NCBI GenBank assembly: GCA_964568525.1
Contig: CAZMPM010000009.1
Coordinates: 1-35,580, forward strand
Length of the DNA: 35,580 nucleotides
Reading direction: 5' to 3'
Origin: CAYZPB01 sp964568525
Lineage (GTDB): Bacteria > Bacillota > Bacilli > Tepidibacillales > Tepidibacillaceae
Program-made: the position numbers and the translations under genes
Notes under the pieces: generated by a model
Seen by the model: the letters and a program-made list of their open reading frames with translations, nothing else
Databases searched by the model: none
What the model was told of the DNA's origin: nothing
Part shown: positions 16,501 through 25,269 of the stretch, piece after piece
How the letters are laid out: every line of letters begins with the position of its first letter
How positions within the stretch are numbered: position 1 is the stretch's first letter

Positions 16501-18529
16501 AGGCCGCTCGACTATTAATCACATAAAATCTTTTATACTTCGATTTGATTAAGCGGTTGTCAATACCTACTAGCTGCTGTAAGTTTGGCAAAAACCATAG
16601 GTCCATTGCTATTTCAATGTCTGCAATACCATATGTGTATATTGATAGCAGATCTCTTCCGGTTTTGTATTCGACTAAAGCAAGCTGACGCAAAATCTGT
16701 TCATCTGTACCGCCACGACATAAATAGAGTATTTTCAAATAATCAATATATCCAAGCTTTACAGCCGTTAATTTCTTCATAATAGGAGGTTCGTTCCCTT
16801 GAAGGATTAATTGCAGGTCAGCGATTGATTCTTTAAAAGCATAAATAGTTGCTTCTAATAGGATACTAACAGGATTCGCGGACTTATAATTCACTGGATC
16901 TAGCAATCTATCAAAAATGTTAAAAACAAATCTAATTAGATAAATGTCTCTTAAGGTTAATCCAATATTTGCACTGGAATTAGCTTTCCCATATATAACA
17001 TATTCAAGTTCTTGCTGGGAAATATGGATTTTCTCTAAAAAATCCTCAGCTAATATTCCACTATTAATCATTTTAAGGGTTTCCTCGGACAACTCCTGAT
17101 CAAAACTAGTAAATCGTTCAAAAGCATACTCCTCAAAATAAATAGCATCTCTCATTTGAATTAGATAATCCTCTGTAATTAATTTTATTTTTCCAAATAT
17201 ACTTTCCGATTCTCTACTAATATTCAATAGATTCAAATTTGTATCTGCTTGTGTTTCAAAATTAATATGGTCATTAAATATCACAAACTCATCGTATTTA
17301 CCCTCGATAAATTTTGCATTTTCATCCGTAGATACAATTTTTTTCAGAGAATTAAAAAGTTCTTGCAGGCTAAACAGACTATTTTTGCTTTCAGATACTA
17401 ACTCATTGTAATTGTGGTTAATCGATTCGATCGCTTTATTAAATTTTCTTTTGTTTTGACTGATTCTATTTTCATAATTCTCCAAATTGTAAAACTGCTT
17501 ATCATAACGATCAAAATAAGATTTTAATGAATTTGCTGAGAGTGCAAAAAAATCTAAGCCAGACTGATCGGAACCTAATAAATACGCACTATTGCTGAGA
17601 GCATTTAAACCGTCTACGATATTACTATAGAGTTGCTCTTGCAGTTCCACTGCTTGTGAAATTTCAGCATATAGACTATCGGCAAGAACTGTATCGCTAT
17701 AATCAAGCGTCTCATCATATGTATTAAGAAGAGCTATTAACTCATAATTTAGTTGCTCAGAAGAAAATAATTGTTCCTCCGCATCCTTAGTTATTTGCTG
17801 TAAATTATAATAGTTGCTCTTATAACCACTCAATAAGAAGTTAATATTTTTTGATAACTCTTCTTTCACTATCTGAGTTTGTTCAATTGATAATTCATTT
17901 TTTGCTAAATTTTCTGCACTTTCAATTATTTCATTGAATATCTCTCTCGCATTCAAAGGAACAAGCTTATTACCAGATATCTGTAATTCAAACACCTGGT
18001 TTAATAAGTCATTTCGCGCTAAATATTTGTCTGTTACCTCTTGTAATTGATTATAATAATCTAATGAATCCGCAACCTTTTTCACGGGCGCTTCAATTTT
18101 TTTAAATAATCTCTGTTGAAAATTAATTGGGGCCAGATACTTCATTTCTTCCAATATTTGATTTTTTACGACCGGCAATAGAATAATTTCTTGTTCAAAA
18201 GTCAACCCATAGTTTAAATTATCAACATCAAATTTCAGATAGTTAAATCCTCTTTTACTACTATCTAAATTTCTAATCAGTATATCTTCGAAACTTGCGC
18301 TATCCGTTTTTAAGTAACCAAAAAGGCCGTAATTATTGTATAGTATTGGATCAAATCTCGATAACTCGGACCGTACAGCTGCTTTTATGCTTTTCTCACT
18401 CGTTAGTTTTCCTGCCATAATTCTTGAAAAATCAATAAAAACCATATTCAAAAAGAATAACGCCGTAACAATAATAATAAGAAATAATGAGATAGAACCT
18501 TTTTCGTTATTGATAAATTTTATAAACAT
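16490..18529 (-). CDS. Large Tad-locus membrane-anchored protein (DUF5702-like)
   Basis: This is a 679-residue protein with one N-terminal membrane segment, NEKGSISLFLIIIVTALFFL, followed by a long extracytoplasmic part rich in predicted helices and coiled coil (residues about 50-560). TadE/TadG-like proteins with this arrangement in Clostridia are annotated DUF5702. I recognise it mainly by position and N-terminus. The prepilin-like G|SISLF lacks the Glu at +5 seen in its neighbours, so processing by TadV is doubtful. It may serve as a membrane-anchored minor component or assembly platform. AGAGGG lies 6 nt before the ATG. It is co-directional with tadE upstream (12 nt) and overlaps the next gene. 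Confidence 0.65.
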   Translation of the reverse strand: MFIKFINNEKGSISLFLIIIVTALFFLNMVFIDFSRIMAGKLTSEKSIKAAVRSELSRFDPILYNNYGLFGYLKTDSASFEDILIRNLDSSKRGFNYLKFDVDNLNYGLTFEQEIILLPVVKNQILEEMKYLAPINFQQRLFKKIEAPVKKVADSLDYYNQLQEVTDKYLARNDLLNQVFELQISGNKLVPLNAREIFNEIIESAENLAKNELSIEQTQIVKEELSKNINFLLSGYKSNYYNLQQITKDAEEQLFSSEQLNYELIALLNTYDETLDYSDTVLADSLYAEISQAVELQEQLYSNIVDGLNALSNSAYLLGSDQSGLDFFALSANSLKSYFDRYDKQFYNLENYENRISQNKRKFNKAIESINHNYNELVSESKNSLFSLQELFNSLKKIVSTDENAKFIEGKYDEFVIFNDHINFETQADTNLNLLNISRESESIFGKIKLITEDYLIQMRDAIYFEEYAFERFTSFDQELSEETLKMINSGILAEDFLEKIHISQQELEYVIYGKANSSANIGLTLRDIYLIRFVFNIFDRLLDPVNYKSANPVSILLEATIYAFKESIADLQLILQGNEPPIMKKLTAVKLGYIDYLKILYLCRGGTDEQILRQLALVEYKTGRDLLSIYTYGIADIEIAMDLWFLPNLQQLVGIDNRLIKSKYKRFYVINSRAAYGY

Positions 18530-18541
18530 CTACGGCCCTCT

Positions 18542-19165
18542 CTACCTAAAATCAACTATAAGATTAACTAACCGAATAAATTCATCTGGTTCACTTACAA
18601 AAGAATACCCGCTTACAGCAAGATTTGTGCTTTCAACTGTTCTTGCAGGGAGTAATGTAACCGGCTTTGCAACTGTTTTAATTTTTATTTGCTTGAACAA
18701 TCCGGTGTCGAGCATGACTGTAGCGTTGTAGTTTGTAGCTAGAATATCTGTCGCTTGACTAATAATAGGATTAGAAGTGCTCTGTTCTCCTATTTTATCA
18801 GCAATTGTAGTTGGCAACCTGACATCATCGGCTTCTCTTGAAAGTATTAATCCTTTAAATATATTTTCATCAGAAACTCGCCAATATAAATTGTCGCGTT
18901 TAGCACCAATCTCATATTCACCGGTTACAAATTGTCGATTAATAACTTCCCAATTATGAGCTGTTCTGTCTGCCGTGATAATCGTTGCAAAGTACTGTCC
19001 GGAAAGTTGATATTGAACAAGTGAAAGCGTCATTAACAGTAGTAGAAAGATAAATATTAGAGGAAAAATTAATGTAGTTTCTAATGTGAAACTGCCAGTT
19101 TCTGTAAAATAGCATCTTATTCTAAAGCGTATTCGACCTTCCCTAGCATATTTATACTTTTTCAT
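18542..19165 (-). CDS. tadE: TadE-like pseudopilin
   Basis: This 207-residue protein has a basic N-terminus (KKYKYAREGRIRFRIRCYF), the prepilin motif ETGSFTLETTLIFPLIFIF (G|SFTLE, Glu at +5), one hydrophobic helix, then a soluble region without known catalytic motifs. It fits TadE minor pseudopilins, which are processed by TadV and needed for Flp pilus assembly. Its ATG lies inside the 3' end of the flp gene (14-nt overlap), so the two are translationally coupled. The family call rests on the N-terminal motif and on context. Confidence 0.8.
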   Translation of the reverse strand: MKKYKYAREGRIRFRIRCYFTETGSFTLETTLIFPLIFIFLLLLMTLSLVQYQLSGQYFATIITADRTAHNWEVINRQFVTGEYEIGAKRDNLYWRVSDENIFKGLILSREADDVRLPTTIADKIGEQSTSNPIISQATDILATNYNATVMLDTGLFKQIKIKTVAKPVTLLPARTVESTNLAVSGYSFVSEPDEFIRLVNLIVDFR

Positions 19166-19355
19166 TTTTTAACTGTGAAAACTGATCAATTTGGGCATCT
19201 GATTTTTCTAATAATGTACTAACCCAGTCGATAATCTTCTCGCGAAACAATAAGGCAATCGCTACCAAAATAGCAACAATCAATAATACTTCTAAAGTAC
19301 CCATCCCCGTTTCATCTGAAATAAATTGTGTAAGTTTGTCAGTTATTCTTTTCAT
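19152..19355 (-). CDS. flp: Flp-type (type IVb) major pilin
   Basis: This 67-residue prepilin starts MKRITDKLTQFISDETGMGT. The processing site is DETG|MGTLEVLLIVAILVAIAL, with Glu at +5 and a hydrophobic helix, followed by a short amphipathic tail rich in charged residues. Length and motif match the short Flp1-type pilins found in Gram-positive Tad loci. It is the likely major subunit of the fibre. GGAG lies 8 nt before the ATG. It sits between tadC and tadE, the canonical order, and overlaps tadE by 14 nt. Confidence 0.88.
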   Translation of the reverse strand: MKRITDKLTQFISDETGMGTLEVLLIVAILVAIALLFREKIIDWVSTLLEKSDAQIDQFSQLKNEKV

Positions 19356-19375
19356 CTCGTCATCTCCATTTAAAT

Positions 19376-20242
19376 TTAAAATATTAGTATTGCAGGTGTT
19401 GCAAGAACCATGATAACAACTATAAAGATCAATAACATTGGGAAGACAAATTTTGAAGAAGCCTCCTCACCAATTGTCCTAGCCTCATTTATGCGGCGAT
19501 GCCAGAAATCGTATGCTAAGTTTTCGAGAATTAATGCTAGATCCCTGCCCCCGCGGCGGGCATTTAAAATCAGAGTTGTCGTGAAAATCGAGATTTCGTG
19601 TACCGCTACTCTTTGATTTAGACCCTCCATAGCATTAACAAACGAGGTGCCATTCTCCAGTTCGTGCATTGTCATAATGAGTTGAGCCTTTAGAAAACTA
19701 TCAGGCAGTTGTAGCGAGGCTTTACATACCTTTACGAACGCACTCTGCATGGATTCACCAGCATTTATTAGTAAAACTAAAGAATGAAGAAACAATGGAA
19801 GTTCACTTATACATTCTCTTTTTCTTTTTAGCAGCTCCTTGTCAAGACGAATATACCTATAAAACATTAAAATCGTTATAAACACAATTCCCGTTAAGAG
19901 CGCAGCAGGATCATTATTTAACCAAGCAATCAAACTAAAGAAGAGTAATAGCAGTTGACTACTAATAATTAATTCAGCAACAAAAATCAAAGTTTTTTTA
20001 CGTGTATGCTCTTTGCTATTTAACTTGTATAGTTTTAAATGAATATGGTTAATTAAATTTGAGAAGTACTGTGAAAACCGTTTATTTTCCACAATAAGTA
20101 GAGTCCCGGGTAGTAGGAAACGGATACTTTTTTTCAACTTGACATCTCCATAGTTGAGATCAACTTTCGCTGATGCTACAGCGCGGAAAACAACTACGAA
20201 TGCAATCTGCACAATAATAAATATTAATAAGAATACTTGCAA
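19376..20242 (-). CDS. tadC: Tad secretion platform protein TadC
   Basis: TadC is an inner-membrane GspF-like protein that forms the assembly platform of the Tad system with TadB. The 288 residues have an N-terminal hydrophobic segment, a pair at about 85-130, the T2SSF domain (about 140-255, with ELPLFLHSLVLLINAGESMQ), and a C-terminal membrane helix ending ATPAILIF. The start is a TTG with AAAGGTG at 6 nt, formed from the last codons of tadB. The spacing to tadB is 3 nt, so the two are coupled. Confidence 0.88.
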   Translation of the reverse strand: MQVFLLIFIIVQIAFVVVFRAVASAKVDLNYGDVKLKKSIRFLLPGTLLIVENKRFSQYFSNLINHIHLKLYKLNSKEHTRKKTLIFVAELIISSQLLLLFFSLIAWLNNDPAALLTGIVFITILMFYRYIRLDKELLKRKRECISELPLFLHSLVLLINAGESMQSAFVKVCKASLQLPDSFLKAQLIMTMHELENGTSFVNAMEGLNQRVAVHEISIFTTTLILNARRGGRDLALILENLAYDFWHRRINEARTIGEEASSKFVFPMLLIFIVVIMVLATPAILIF

Positions 20243-20245
20243 TTG

Positions 20246-20965
20246 CTACACCTTTATATCCATAATTAATTTGGCAAGTAAGTTTGAAATAATGACTAAA
20301 CCTAAAGAGACTGTCATCACAATTTTCCCAATTAGAGTTTCATAGAGTGGTTGCATATAGTCTGGCACCGTAAAAGTTATTAATCCGATAATTACAATTG
20401 GTGCAATACTAAGTAGCAGTGCTTCGAATTTTTTCCTAGCAATTAGTATCCCAATTTCCTGCTGCGTCTCAATTTTTGTGTTTATGATATTCGCCGTTTT
20501 TTTAATCACCTCGACAAGGTCTCCCCCCGTTCTCTTGCATGTTGAAAACACTACTGCAAAATTCTTAATATCTTGACTAGTCGTGCGCTTACTAAACTCC
20601 AGTATTGCCTTCTCGACCGAATCCCCATTTCTAATTCGTTTATTGATCTGCCTAACTTCTCTGACAATAAAAGTATCTTCGCTAGAATACAAAAGATACA
20701 AGTCCTTTTCCAACTCATAAAAAGCGTTTTCCACTGACCTGCCCGCTACAAGAGCAGATGACAATGTATAAAGAAACTGATTAAATTGCTCTACTATTTG
20801 TTGTTCCTCTCTTCGGTCCAATTGTTTTCTTTTGTATCTCAGATAAAAATAAGCTAATGGTAGCGAACATAATGCAATTATTATATTTTTGTAAAAGATA
20901 AAAAAAAGTGTAAAAGAGACTGCACCTCCTACCAGTAAATATAAGATAATTACATTTTTATTCAG
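20246..20965 (-). CDS. tadB: Tad secretion platform protein TadB, probable CTG start
   Basis: TadB is the second GspF-like platform protein. The T2SSF domain runs over the middle of the protein (FNQFLYTLSSALVAGRSVE ... CKRTGGDLVEVIKKTANII) and two C-terminal hydrophobic segments follow. A TTG at 20821 would give only 191 residues and remove the usual N-terminal helices. Reading further upstream in the same frame shows two hydrophobic stretches (VIILYLLVGGAVSFTLFFIF and IIIALCSLPLAYFYL) back to a stop at 20995-20993. The only recognised start in that extension is CTG at 20965, placed after AGGAGTGAGGG. This gives 239 residues, the usual TadB architecture. Gene identity is firm; the start is inference. 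Confidence 0.85.
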   Translation of the reverse strand: MNKNVIILYLLVGGAVSFTLFFIFYKNIIIALCSLPLAYFYLRYKRKQLDRREEQQIVEQFNQFLYTLSSALVAGRSVENAFYELEKDLYLLYSSEDTFIVREVRQINKRIRNGDSVEKAILEFSKRTTSQDIKNFAVVFSTCKRTGGDLVEVIKKTANIINTKIETQQEIGILIARKKFEALLLSIAPIVIIGLITFTVPDYMQPLYETLIGKIVMTVSLGLVIISNLLAKLIMDIKV

Positions 20966-20972
20966 CTTACCC

Positions 20973-22055
20973 TCACTCCTTTTCCAGTCTATTTAAGTAA
21001 AAATTTAAACCCGCAAAATATTTTTCTAGGTCAATTAAATCAATCTCCTCAAAACATTCAGCACTCTCCACAAAACCAACAAACGCAAGTGTTTCTGTAT
21101 CAACAACAGATTGCAGCGCGGATTTTGTATCTTTAGACAATATGTAATCAAGTTTAATTTGACGATTACCAGTTGACTTTGCTAAATGCTCTTTGATTCG
21201 TAATATCCTAGTCTGAGAATACAAATTACTTTCAACCAGCATTATCCTGTGATCCGCTTCAGCGAAAACGACTTGACTCATCTCATCAACAGCTGATTCA
21301 AGTAAAACAACTAGGTAATCGTATATACCAAGATTTTTATAAGCAGTTATTAAATTAAATGTATCCTGTTCATTTAACTCTAATAAATCACTAATATGTA
21401 GTGTTCTTTCAAAATAATCAAACCTCCATGACGCCGCCTCTCTTCTATATTTCTCAATATATACTGGCACCTTTTCCGGCTGTTTTTTTAAATGATAGAT
21501 GATTTTGGATAGATCGTAGTCCTGTGGTTTGCACAAAAAATAATCCTGTGAACTTACAACTTCCAGATCTAAATAAAATACCTTGTGTTGCCTGCTCGCC
21601 AAATACTTTGCTAATAATAAAGAAAATTGATTTTTTGGGTAATTGTTGTACGCGGCAGCGATAGCAATAATTTTCGTCTTGTGTTGATTCTGCTTTTCCG
21701 AATAAGATGGGTTATTTTCGAGATAGAGCGTATAGATTAAAGAGATTATTAAATTTAGAGGCTGATATCTGTAGAGAATACTACCTTGATTAGTTGCATC
21801 GTCAGTAGCCTGGTTACTACTAATCATAATTTTCGTTATTAAATTATTTTCAAGATTAGCTAATTCCTCACACTCTTCTGAGTAAAAAAGAACAGCAGGT
21901 TCATTAAGGGAAGTGAGATACTCATGTAATAGATCGAGCTCAGTAAAAATTTTTAAGGCAAATCTAGCATGATATTCAGACTCTCTAATATATTTCAAAA
22001 ATCTAAATAGATACTCTTGATCAAAATCTACAATAATTAATTTAATCTGTTTCAT
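20973..22055 (-). CDS. tadZ: TadZ/CpaE-like pilus localisation protein with degenerate P-loop
   Basis: This is a 360-residue protein. An N-terminal receiver-like domain (KQIKLIIVDFDQEYLFRFL, about 1-115) is followed by a MinD/ParA-like domain (about 128-345, with KVFYLDLE, YDYLVVLLES and the C-terminal FVGFVES). TadZ proteins place the Tad machinery in the cell. The site expected to hold the deviant Walker A KGGVGKT instead reads AAAYNNYPKNQFS, so nucleotide binding is probably lost, as in some TadZ proteins. It is the first gene of the operon. AAGGGG precedes the ATG. Its stop overlaps the tadB Shine-Dalgarno region, leaving no room for tadA, which normally sits between tadZ and tadB. Confidence 0.8.
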   Translation of the reverse strand: MKQIKLIIVDFDQEYLFRFLKYIRESEYHARFALKIFTELDLLHEYLTSLNEPAVLFYSEECEELANLENNLITKIMISSNQATDDATNQGSILYRYQPLNLIISLIYTLYLENNPSYSEKQNQHKTKIIAIAAAYNNYPKNQFSLLLAKYLASRQHKVFYLDLEVVSSQDYFLCKPQDYDLSKIIYHLKKQPEKVPVYIEKYRREAASWRFDYFERTLHISDLLELNEQDTFNLITAYKNLGIYDYLVVLLESAVDEMSQVVFAEADHRIMLVESNLYSQTRILRIKEHLAKSTGNRQIKLDYILSKDTKSALQSVVDTETLAFVGFVESAECFEEIDLIDLEKYFAGLNFYLNRLEKE

Positions 22056-22097
22056 AGTTCCCCTTAACCCACCGTAAAATTTCCATTAATTGTTATT

Positions 22098-22126
22098 ATT
22101 GTATCATCCTATTTACATTTTGTCAC
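22098..22126 (-). promoter_or_regulatory. Promoter of the Tad operon
   Basis: On the minus strand GTGACA (22126-22121), a 17-nt spacer and TACAAT (22103-22098) lie about 45 nt upstream of the tadZ ATG and just downstream of the metH terminator. Each box has one mismatch to consensus. Confidence 0.65.
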
Positions 22127-22152
22127 TACATTTCCATATATTTCTATCCAAC

Positions 22153-22188
22153 TAAATTAAAAAGCTACCCCGCAAATTAAAGGTAGCT
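22153..22188 (-). terminator. Intrinsic terminator of the methionine operon (after metH)
   Basis: AGCTACC and GGTAGCT (22182-22188 and 22163-22169) form a 7-bp stem with a 12-nt loop. On the minus strand it is followed by TTTTTAATTT. It lies 24 nt after the metH stop and separates the methionine operon from the Tad promoter. Confidence 0.85.
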
Positions 22189-22211
22189 ACCATCCACAAA
22201 ATATAGTCGTT

Positions 22212-24593
22212 CTATCGATAAACATCGCGCGCAATTCTTACAGCATCTTGCGCATCTTTACCATAATAATCCGCACCAATCATTTCTGCATATTCATGAT
22301 TAAGTACCGCTCCACCAACAACAACCTTACATTCAAGAGCATTTTCTCTGAGTTCTTTAATCGTCTGTTCCATGCTTTTTACTGTTGTCGTCATTAAAGC
22401 GCTTAAGCCAACCAGCTTTGCTCCACTCTCCCTAACAGCTGCAACGACTTCCATGATTGGCACATCTTTGCCCAAATCGACAACCTCATAACCGTAGTTT
22501 TCCAGCAAAACCTTTACAATGTTCTTACCAATATCATGCACGTCGCCCTTAACAGTCGCAAGTACAATGATCCCTTTACTTTCCTGTTTCGCACCGGTTG
22601 ATTCCATTTTCCTCTTAATTATTGCAAAGGATCGCTTCACCGTCTCCGCTGCCTGAATTAACTGAGGTAAGAATATTTCCTCTTTTTCGTATTGCGCTCC
22701 AACTATGTCAAGTGCCTTTATTATATGCTCGTTTACCACCGTTAGTGGCTCCAGCTCCCGCAAAAGTTCCTCCGTTTTCGCCGCAGCTTCTTCCTTCAAA
22801 CCCCTGACAATCACCTCGACCAAAGTTCGATGCTGATCACTAACTTCAACGGTAAGCGGGCTGTCCGCCTGTTTTGTCTGTGCGGCAACGTACAACGCCG
22901 CATCAGTATCACAGCCAACTAATACATTATATGCCTTAATTGTATCCATTATATTTTTATCCAACGGATTAATAATCGGAGCATTTAGCCCTTGATTTAA
23001 AGCCATTGCCAGAAAAGTTTGATTTAAGAGTGCGCGATTTGGCAAACCAAAGGAAACATTGCTTACACCTAATGTAGTCATAACCCCAAGTTCTTCGCGA
23101 ACTAGTTTAATTGCCTTGAGTGTTTCCATAACTTCATCTTGTTGAGCTGAGGCAGTCAATACGAGAGAATCAATAAGAATTCGCTCTTTACCGATTCCAT
23201 ATTCCTGTGCTTTATTAACAATTTTCTTAGCAATCGCCAATCTTTCTTCTGCGCTATTCGGAATCCCTTTTTCGTCTAAGGTTAAAGCTACAACAACCGC
23301 TCCATATTTCGCAACAATCGGGAAAATGTCTGCCATCGTCTCTTCACTGCCGTTAACTGAATTAATTAAAGGCACACCATTATAAATGCGCGCTCCTGCT
23401 TCAACAACAGCCGGATCAGAACTATCAATCTGCAAGGGAATATTACTAATCGCTTGAATCTCTTGCAGAACTTTAACCATTAGCAGGCGCTCATCAATCT
23501 CCGGCAGACCTAAGTTTACGTCAAGCACATCAGCTCCAGCCTCTTGCTGCAAAATCGCCTCGTTCAAAATATAATCAATCTCATTATTTTTTAAAGCCTC
23601 TTTAAAACGTCGTTTTCCGGTCGGATTAATTCTTTCACCAATTACAGACACACCTTTATCGAGAAAAACCGTTCTAGAGGCCGAACAAACCGCTGTACGA
23701 GGTTTTGGCAAATGAACCACATGCTTATATCCGTTAAATTTACCCGCAATTTGCTCAATAAATGCCGGCGTCGTTCCGCAACAGCCACCAACTAACTTTA
23801 CGCCATCAGCAACCATTCGCTCAACCGCGGCAAGGTACGCATCAGGCGTTATTTCATAAATTGTTTCATTATTTATTATTTTAGGCAGCCCGGCATTTGC
23901 CTGGACAATTACCGGTAAACGCGAATATTTTAGCACTATTTCAACTAAAGGCAGTAACTCGACCGGTCCCAGCGAGCAATTTATACCTAAAGCATCTACG
24001 CCTAAACCAGAAAGCAACGTAACCATCGAGTCAACATCGGTCCCAGTGTAAGTACGTCCATCCAACTCAAATGTCATTGTACAGATTACCGGTAGTGTTG
24101 TATTTTCTTTAACCGCTAATATTGCCGCCTTTGCCTCATATAAATCAGCAATAGTCTCGATAATAACCAAATCAGCGCCAGCGCGTTCACCTAACACTGC
24201 TTGTTCTTTGAAAAGTTCATACGCCTCTAAAAATGAAAGAGTTCCCAACGGTTCCAACAACTGCCCCAAAGGACCGATGTCAAGAGCTACTAACTTGTCA
24301 CCGTCAGCCGCTTTTGCATTGTCAACCGCTGACTTAATAATCTGCTCTACTGAATAACCTGATTCTTTTAATTTTAGTCGATTCGCACCAAAAGTATTAG
24401 TAGTCAAGACAAATGCGCCGGCATCAAGATATTTCTGATGGATCGCAATAATTTTCTCAGGATAGAGTATGTTGTACACCTCTGGCAGTTCGCCGGCTGC
24501 AAGCCCCATCTCCTGTAGCATTGTACCCATTGCTCCGTCAAATACAATTACACCATCACTATTTAGAAGTTCTTTGAATTTTTCACCTGCCAC
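22212..24593 (-). CDS. metH: Cobalamin-dependent methionine synthase, short form without activation domain
   Basis: The enzyme methylates homocysteine with 5-methyl-THF through methylcobalamin. The 793-residue protein has a homocysteine domain (about 1-285) with zinc ligands C206 and C271/C272 (GGCCGTTP) and a pterin-binding domain (about 315-570, VIGERINPTGKRR). A cobalamin cap (about 590-670) and a B12 domain with axial H686 (DVHDIG) end the protein at VYR. The usual C-terminal SAM-binding activation domain is absent and is encoded by the preceding gene. The start is GTG at 24593 after GAGGGTGG, overlapping that gene by 11 nt. An upstream in-frame start at 24668 lies deep inside the neighbour and is rejected. 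Confidence 0.95.
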   Translation of the reverse strand: MAGEKFKELLNSDGVIVFDGAMGTMLQEMGLAAGELPEVYNILYPEKIIAIHQKYLDAGAFVLTTNTFGANRLKLKESGYSVEQIIKSAVDNAKAADGDKLVALDIGPLGQLLEPLGTLSFLEAYELFKEQAVLGERAGADLVIIETIADLYEAKAAILAVKENTTLPVICTMTFELDGRTYTGTDVDSMVTLLSGLGVDALGINCSLGPVELLPLVEIVLKYSRLPVIVQANAGLPKIINNETIYEITPDAYLAAVERMVADGVKLVGGCCGTTPAFIEQIAGKFNGYKHVVHLPKPRTAVCSASRTVFLDKGVSVIGERINPTGKRRFKEALKNNEIDYILNEAILQQEAGADVLDVNLGLPEIDERLLMVKVLQEIQAISNIPLQIDSSDPAVVEAGARIYNGVPLINSVNGSEETMADIFPIVAKYGAVVVALTLDEKGIPNSAEERLAIAKKIVNKAQEYGIGKERILIDSLVLTASAQQDEVMETLKAIKLVREELGVMTTLGVSNVSFGLPNRALLNQTFLAMALNQGLNAPIINPLDKNIMDTIKAYNVLVGCDTDAALYVAAQTKQADSPLTVEVSDQHRTLVEVIVRGLKEEAAAKTEELLRELEPLTVVNEHIIKALDIVGAQYEKEEIFLPQLIQAAETVKRSFAIIKRKMESTGAKQESKGIIVLATVKGDVHDIGKNIVKVLLENYGYEVVDLGKDVPIMEVVAAVRESGAKLVGLSALMTTTVKSMEQTIKELRENALECKVVVGGAVLNHEYAEMIGADYYGKDAQDAVRIARDVYR

Positions 24594-25251
24594 AATATCC
24601 ACCCTCTTTAGCAAACTTGCATAGTTTCCGACTACTGCAAGTATCACACTCTTGCAGCTGATTAACAATTGTTTTTTCTTGATAACCGATAATTGCCGTT
24701 ACCGATTTTCGCGGTAACAAAACATTATCCGCGGTTACGGTTAACCCAATCTTTTTTTCCGTTTCCAAAAGTCTAGCAATAAACTGCTGAGTGGAAATGG
24801 GTAGATCACCATAACCAGGACTATAGCGAAATGTTATCCCATAGCCAAGTGCAAGCGCCTCCAACCGGATTAACTCCTGCACCTGATCAGTATAGCTTTC
24901 AACAGCAGTTGTTGCACAGGCATCAAGAATTAGCGCCTTTGTCAGATCAAACTTATTATAATAATTAATTCGCTGCTCAATCATATTACCAATCGTTGTT
25001 GCCATAATCACACAGCAGCAGGAATCTTTAAGATGTTGTACAATATCTGAGCCGACTAACTGATAATTCGTATTTAATAAGTTTACTTGATTCTCCGTTA
25101 ACTCAATCGGGAATTTTTTGTATGTATAATTTGGACGAGCTAATACGCTTGCTTCAGCAATTAAATCCGCAATTAAATCATTCAGCTCGGCTGATAACGG
25201 CTGATCACGGTAGCCTAAATAGCGTAGAACCTCATCCTTATCAATATTCAC
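24583..25251 (-). CDS. Methionine synthase activation (reactivation) subunit with C-terminal Cys cluster
   Basis: This 222-residue protein corresponds to the detached C-terminal activation domain of MetH. It would bind SAM and reductively remethylate inactive cob(II)alamin. The diagnostic loop FRYSPGYGDLPIS at about 155 matches the RxSPGYGD SAM-binding motif. DACATTAVESYTDQ and the C-terminal LLPRKSVTAIIGYQ also fit the family. The tail carries C-x2-C-x5-C-x8-C (CDTCSSRKLC...GGYCGR), which could hold an Fe-S cluster or zinc and may serve in electron delivery; this role is inference. The start is GTG with AAGG at 7 nt. It is translationally coupled to metH by an 11-nt overlap. Confidence 0.88.
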   Translation of the reverse strand: MNIDKDEVLRYLGYRDQPLSAELNDLIADLIAEASVLARPNYTYKKFPIELTENQVNLLNTNYQLVGSDIVQHLKDSCCCVIMATTIGNMIEQRINYYNKFDLTKALILDACATTAVESYTDQVQELIRLEALALGYGITFRYSPGYGDLPISTQQFIARLLETEKKIGLTVTADNVLLPRKSVTAIIGYQEKTIVNQLQECDTCSSRKLCKFAKEGGYCGR

Positions 25252-25269
25252 TGTTTCACCTTCTTATGG

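Noticed and set aside
24594..24668. 25-residue N-terminal extension of MetH
   Set aside because: It overlaps the activation subunit gene and has no match to the family start; GTG at 24593 has a proper Shine-Dalgarno.
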